Below are positions 62,420 through 64,000 of a DNA stretch of 64,000 nt, piece after piece; within the stretch, counting starts at the first letter, position 1; each line of letters starts with the position of its first letter. The position numbers and the translations under genes were made by a program. Source of the stretch: Marinobacter salinus (lineage in GTDB: Bacteria > Pseudomonadota > Gammaproteobacteria > Pseudomonadales > Oleiphilaceae); the NCBI RefSeq assembly GCF_001854125.1, contig NZ_CP017715.1:4030001-4094000 (forward strand). Reading direction: 5' to 3'. The notes under the pieces were generated by a model. It did not search any database, was not told where the DNA came from, and was given only the letters and a program-made list of their open reading frames with translations.

Positions 62420-63742
62420 TTACGGTTTTTTTCGATTCAGTGGGTAGAAAAGTTGGGGAGAGGCCAGCTCCGGCAGATCGGTTCTCTCCTCGTTGGCAGC
62501 CCACTCGACCCGCTCTGCGGACCGGATGGCATAATGCATCCAGATCAGGGCAGCAGCGACGATGACGAACATCAGCATAAAGCAGCTCTGCCAGATGCCA
62601 GTGAGATCATTCAGTGCGCCGAAGGTCAGTGGAAGAATAAAGCCGCCGAGGCCCCCGATCATACCCACCACGCCGCCGACGGCGCCCACATGCATGGGGT
62701 AATACACGGGAATGTGCTTGTAGACCGCGGCCTTGCCCAGGGACATGAAGAAGCCGAGGGTGAAGATCAGTGCCACGAACATTGGCAGGCTCATCGCCAG
62801 GGTAAAGCGGATATCGCCTTCGATGCCATTCACCACATACTCCGTGGGCGGGTAGCTCAGCAGAAAGGTGCATACAACCGAGGCGCCGAAGGTCCAGTAC
62901 ATGACCCGGCGGGCGCCGAAGCGGTCCGACATCCAGCCTCCCAGGATGCGAAACAGCGATGCCGGGATGGTGTAGAGCGCCGCGATTATACCTGCAGTCT
63001 TGATGTCCAGTCCGTAGACGCCGATCAGGAAGTGGGGTAGCCAGAGTGCCAGGGCGACAAAGGCGCCGAACACGAAGAAATAATACAGGGCAAATCGCCA
63101 GACCCTCAGCTCACGGAGTGGCTCCATCTGCTCCATGAAGGATTTGGCCTTGGTGCCGGCCCGCTCGGCCGCCATTGGGTCTTCTTTGGCAAGGAGTATG
63201 AAGATCACACCCATGACTGCCAGCACAGTGGCGTAGATCTGTGCAGTACTCTCCCACCCGAAGGCGACCAGCAGGAATGGGGCCCCGAAGTTGGTCACCG
63301 CAGCACCCACATTGCCCGCGCCAAAAATCCCCAGAGCAGTTCCCTGGCGTTCCGGTTCAAACCATGCCGCCGTGTAGGCGACCCCGACGATAAAGGCCCC
63401 GCCAGCCAGGCCAACCCCCAGGGCGCCCACCAGCAACATAAGGTAAGTGGTTGCGAAGGTGAGCAAATACACGCACGCGGCAGTAGTGAGCATCAGGATG
63501 CCGAACACCCAACGGCCCCCGTAGCGGTCCGTCCAGATGCCCAGGAACAGCCGGCTGATAGAGCCGGTGAGAATAGGGGTGGCCATCAGCAGGCCAAGCT
63601 GGGTATCCGACAGCCCCAGGTCTTCGCTGAGTCGGATGCCAATAATCGAGAAAATGGTCCACACCGCAAAGCACAGGGTGAAGGCAAACGTGGATAAACC
63701 GAGCGCACGGTTTTGTTCTGACTTTGACGGGATGTTGGCCAT
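62420..63742 (-). CDS. narK: NarK-type nitrate/nitrite MFS transporter
   Basis: A 440-residue major-facilitator protein with 12 helices. The nitrate signature GLAGGAFIVGVAYTAAWFEP followed by ERQGTALGIFGAGNVG, and the second-half equivalent (MIGGLGGFILPLTFG), place it in the NarK/NasA (NNP) family. The ATG at 63742 has CGGAG upstream; nine further in-frame residues upstream are unlikely. It may bring in nitrate for respiration or export nitrite; direction cannot be told from sequence. Confidence 0.9.
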   Translation of the reverse strand: MANIPSKSEQNRALGLSTFAFTLCFAVWTIFSIIGIRLSEDLGLSDTQLGLLMATPILTGSISRLFLGIWTDRYGGRWVFGILMLTTAACVYLLTFATTYLMLLVGALGVGLAGGAFIVGVAYTAAWFEPERQGTALGIFGAGNVGAAVTNFGAPFLLVAFGWESTAQIYATVLAVMGVIFILLAKEDPMAAERAGTKAKSFMEQMEPLRELRVWRFALYYFFVFGAFVALALWLPHFLIGVYGLDIKTAGIIAALYTIPASLFRILGGWMSDRFGARRVMYWTFGASVVCTFLLSYPPTEYVVNGIEGDIRFTLAMSLPMFVALIFTLGFFMSLGKAAVYKHIPVYYPMHVGAVGGVVGMIGGLGGFILPLTFGALNDLTGIWQSCFMLMFVIVAAALIWMHYAIRSAERVEWAANEERTDLPELASPQLFYPLNRKKP

Positions 63743-63932
63743 GCTCCGTTCCCTCCGGACTTTGATCAAATGACGTCTGAAAACACCTCTTAAACCTTAA
63801 CAAAAACAGGGTCTTTCGATGCGGGGCATTGGAGGTACCTCCTGCTGGGTGCGCTGGTGGTAGGCGATTGGGGTTTTTTGTAGCCAGGGGGATAGGCCTT
63901 TGATTTCTCTCGTGGGGTAGGCGCTATCAAGG

Positions 63933-63946
63933 TTGATTTACGTCAA
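63933..63946. promoter_or_regulatory. ANR/FNR-like box upstream of narK
   Basis: TTGAT-TTAC-GTCAA fits the relaxed FNR/ANR/DNR consensus TTGAY-N4-RTCAA. It lies 191 bases upstream of narK and could serve narK or a gene to the right of the window. The rest of 63743-64000 holds no recognisable gene. Confidence 0.5.
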
Positions 63947-64000
63947 ATATGGTCGGCACCTGAGTGTGGGCTAATGCTGACAGATATCAATGGGCGCCTC

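Overview
The window looks like chromosomal DNA of a marine gammaproteobacterium close to Marinobacter. This is inferred from the gene content and order (hisBHAF, gpmI-envC-ctpA, sufBCDSATE, fabAB, aot/ast arginine genes, glcDEF with a TRAP transporter, nnrS/narK) and a moderately high GC content judged by eye. No rRNA, CRISPR array, insertion sequence or integrase was seen. One tRNA gene (Phe, GAA) is present.

Left part (1-9.6 kb): the 3' end of astB, a TetR regulator with a divergent RND efflux pair, then, on the minus strand, a basic amino-acid ABC importer (ATPase, binding protein, two permeases) followed by astE. Together these form arginine/ornithine uptake plus the arginine succinyltransferase route, interrupted by the efflux insert.

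9.7-18.5 kb: a 2-hydroxy-acid module. A FadR-type regulator (GlcC-like) lies divergent from a TRAP transporter (Tat-exported binding protein, small and large permeases), GlcG, and the three-subunit glycolate oxidase GlcDEF. Two identical FadR-type palindromes sit between regulator and transporter. Then comes a DUF4124 protein and a small ArfA-like ribosome-rescue gene whose stop codon lies in the loop of a very long mRNA hairpin.

19.3-28.5 kb: a lower-GC accessory block ending at tRNA-Phe. One minus-strand operon encodes AmiC-like and AmiR-like (ANTAR) regulators, a complete dipeptide-type ABC importer, and an acetamidase/formamidase-family hydrolase. An intrinsic terminator runs directly into the amiC start, as expected for ANTAR-controlled antitermination. 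This is the most unusual system in the window.

28.6-49.3 kb: housekeeping genes: yggX, mutY, asmA-like, a SRPBCC protein, hisBHAF, a cell-envelope group (polysaccharide deacetylase, ctpA, envC, gpmI), rhodanese-like protein, secB, trmL, thiolase, pteridine reductase-like SDR, cca, a TraF-like outer-membrane protein and flagellar flgP-flgT.

49.4-64 kb: the suf Fe-S operon under a promoter carrying an IscR-type site, trhP, a stand-alone AraC DNA-binding domain, fabB-fabA, nnrS with divergent sirB2, a bacterial voltage-gated cation channel with an acidic selectivity filter, and a NarK-type nitrate/nitrite transporter with an ANR-like box upstream. The nnrS/narK end suggests a neighbouring nitrate-respiration or denitrification region.
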